Part shown: positions 5,721 to 6,305 of the stretch, piece by piece
Numbering within the stretch: position 1 is the first letter of the stretch
Layout of the letters: each line of letters opens with the position of its first letter
Assembly: GCA_025350085.1 (NCBI GenBank)
Contig: JANXYI010000192.1
Location: 1-6,305, forward strand
Direction of reading: 5' to 3'
From: Deltaproteobacteria bacterium
Lineage (GTDB): Bacteria; Desulfobacterota; Desulfovibrionia; Desulfovibrionales; Desulfovibrionaceae
DNA length: 6,305 nt
Notes under the pieces: model-generated
What the model was told of the DNA's origin: nothing
Databases searched by the model: none
What the model saw: the letters and a program-made list of their open reading frames with translations, nothing else
Made by a program: the position numbers and the translations under genes

Positions 5721-6305
5721 ATGCTGCTCATAGACGGACAGAAAAGCGAACTGGATTTCGGAAATTTCAGCAACCTGGACCAGGTCTTCATCAAGGTCAT
5801 GGAGGAAGGACTCCTGCAGGACCGCGTGGTCACGGACGTGTTCGTCAACGACGAGCCCTTCTCCGAGATCTACCCGCACCAGGCCGAGGACATCGACGCC
5901 AGCGAATTGAAGACCGTGGAGATCCGCACCATGCCCGTGGGCGAGGTGGCCGTGGAGATCACCCGCGAGCTTTACAAGGTCGTCACCCTCATGGGTGAAG
6001 GCGCCACCCGCGTGGCCGAGCTCTTCCGCCAGGCCGACGACGCCGAGGCGCTGGAGACCTACCAGGATCTGGTGGACGTGACCCGCGACTTCATCGGCAT
6101 GATCAGCACCCTGCGCGGCGAATTCTCGCTCAAGGACTACCGCGAGTTCATGGAGGCCAGCGACCAGCTCTCCACCCTGTTCGGGGAGATGACCACGGTC
6201 ATGGGCAACGAGGACTGGATCCTGCTGGCCGACCTGCTGGAATACGAGTTCCTGCCCGCGGTGAACCGCTGGAAGAAGGTCGTCGCGCAACTGCGCGAGG
6301 ACGTC
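5721..6305 (+). CDS. Unrecognised acidic, mostly helical protein (3' end missing)
   Basis: The frame opens with ATG behind a strong Shine-Dalgarno and stays open for 195 codons to the right edge, so the C-terminus is unseen. I do not recognise the family. The first 80 residues look like a small mixed alpha/beta domain (LLIDGQ at 2, VVTDVFVNDEPFSEI at 36, LKTVEIRTMPVGEVAVEI at 63). From about 82 the sequence is strongly amphipathic and rich in Glu and Asp, as in a helical bundle (TRELYKVVTLMGEG, EALETYQDLVDVTRDF, DWILLADLLEYEFLPAVNRW). There is no signal peptide or membrane helix, so a cytoplasmic location is likely. Codon use resembles the rest of the window. The 16-nt spacing implies an operon with the glycosyltransferase; an acceptor, chaperone or partner role is conceivable but unproven. 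Confidence 0.85.
   Translation, partial: MLLIDGQKSELDFGNFSNLDQVFIKVMEEGLLQDRVVTDVFVNDEPFSEIYPHQAEDIDASELKTVEIRTMPVGEVAVEITRELYKVVTLMGEGATRVAELFRQADDAEALETYQDLVDVTRDFIGMISTLRGEFSLKDYREFMEASDQLSTLFGEMTTVMGNEDWILLADLLEYEFLPAVNRWKKVVAQLREDV

Overview
The window is about two-thirds G+C and tightly packed with protein-coding sequence. It looks like the chromosome of a Gram-negative bacterium. A member of the Desulfovibrio group (sulfate-reducing Desulfobacterota) fits best. That guess rests on the gene content (an ActP/DUF485/DUF294 set beside a cysteine-rich family-9 glycosyltransferase) and the base composition; there is no rRNA or other strong marker, so the assignment is tentative.

Layout. The left 60% is one minus-strand operon read right to left: a small two-helix membrane protein of the DUF485/YjcH family (3397-3702), an ActP-type sodium/acetate symporter (1847-3394), and a large soluble regulator-like protein of the DUF294 class with a cNMP-binding-like domain, a CBS pair and a GlnD-like nucleotidyltransferase (start 1810, running off the left edge). 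The first two genes are 2 nt apart and the last two 36 nt apart. YjcH and ActP should form the uptake module for acetate or a similar short carboxylate. The DUF294 protein is probably its sensor or regulator, although its biochemical activity is not established. A divergent non-coding region (3703-4021) holds an AT-rich, promoter-like island and several short repeats. The right part is a plus-strand pair: a family-9 glycosyltransferase with a cysteine cluster and a roughly 190-residue C-terminal extension (4022-5704), then, 16 nt later, an unrecognised acidic protein cut by the right edge (5721 onward).

The most interesting signal is at the actP-DUF294 junction. Codons 15-31 of the DUF294 gene contain a textbook intrinsic terminator on the coding strand: a 7-bp and a 9-bp stem separated by a 2x2 internal loop, followed by eight U residues. 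Upstream of it lie a second, smaller hairpin, a 14-bp direct repeat of the actP stop region, and a four-codon ORF that overlaps the DUF294 start codon. Together these suggest that distal expression of the regulator is limited by a terminator that only active translation of the gene's own first codons would keep open. The structure is visible in the sequence; the regulatory reading is inference.

No tRNA, rRNA, CRISPR array, insertion sequence or phage gene was seen.
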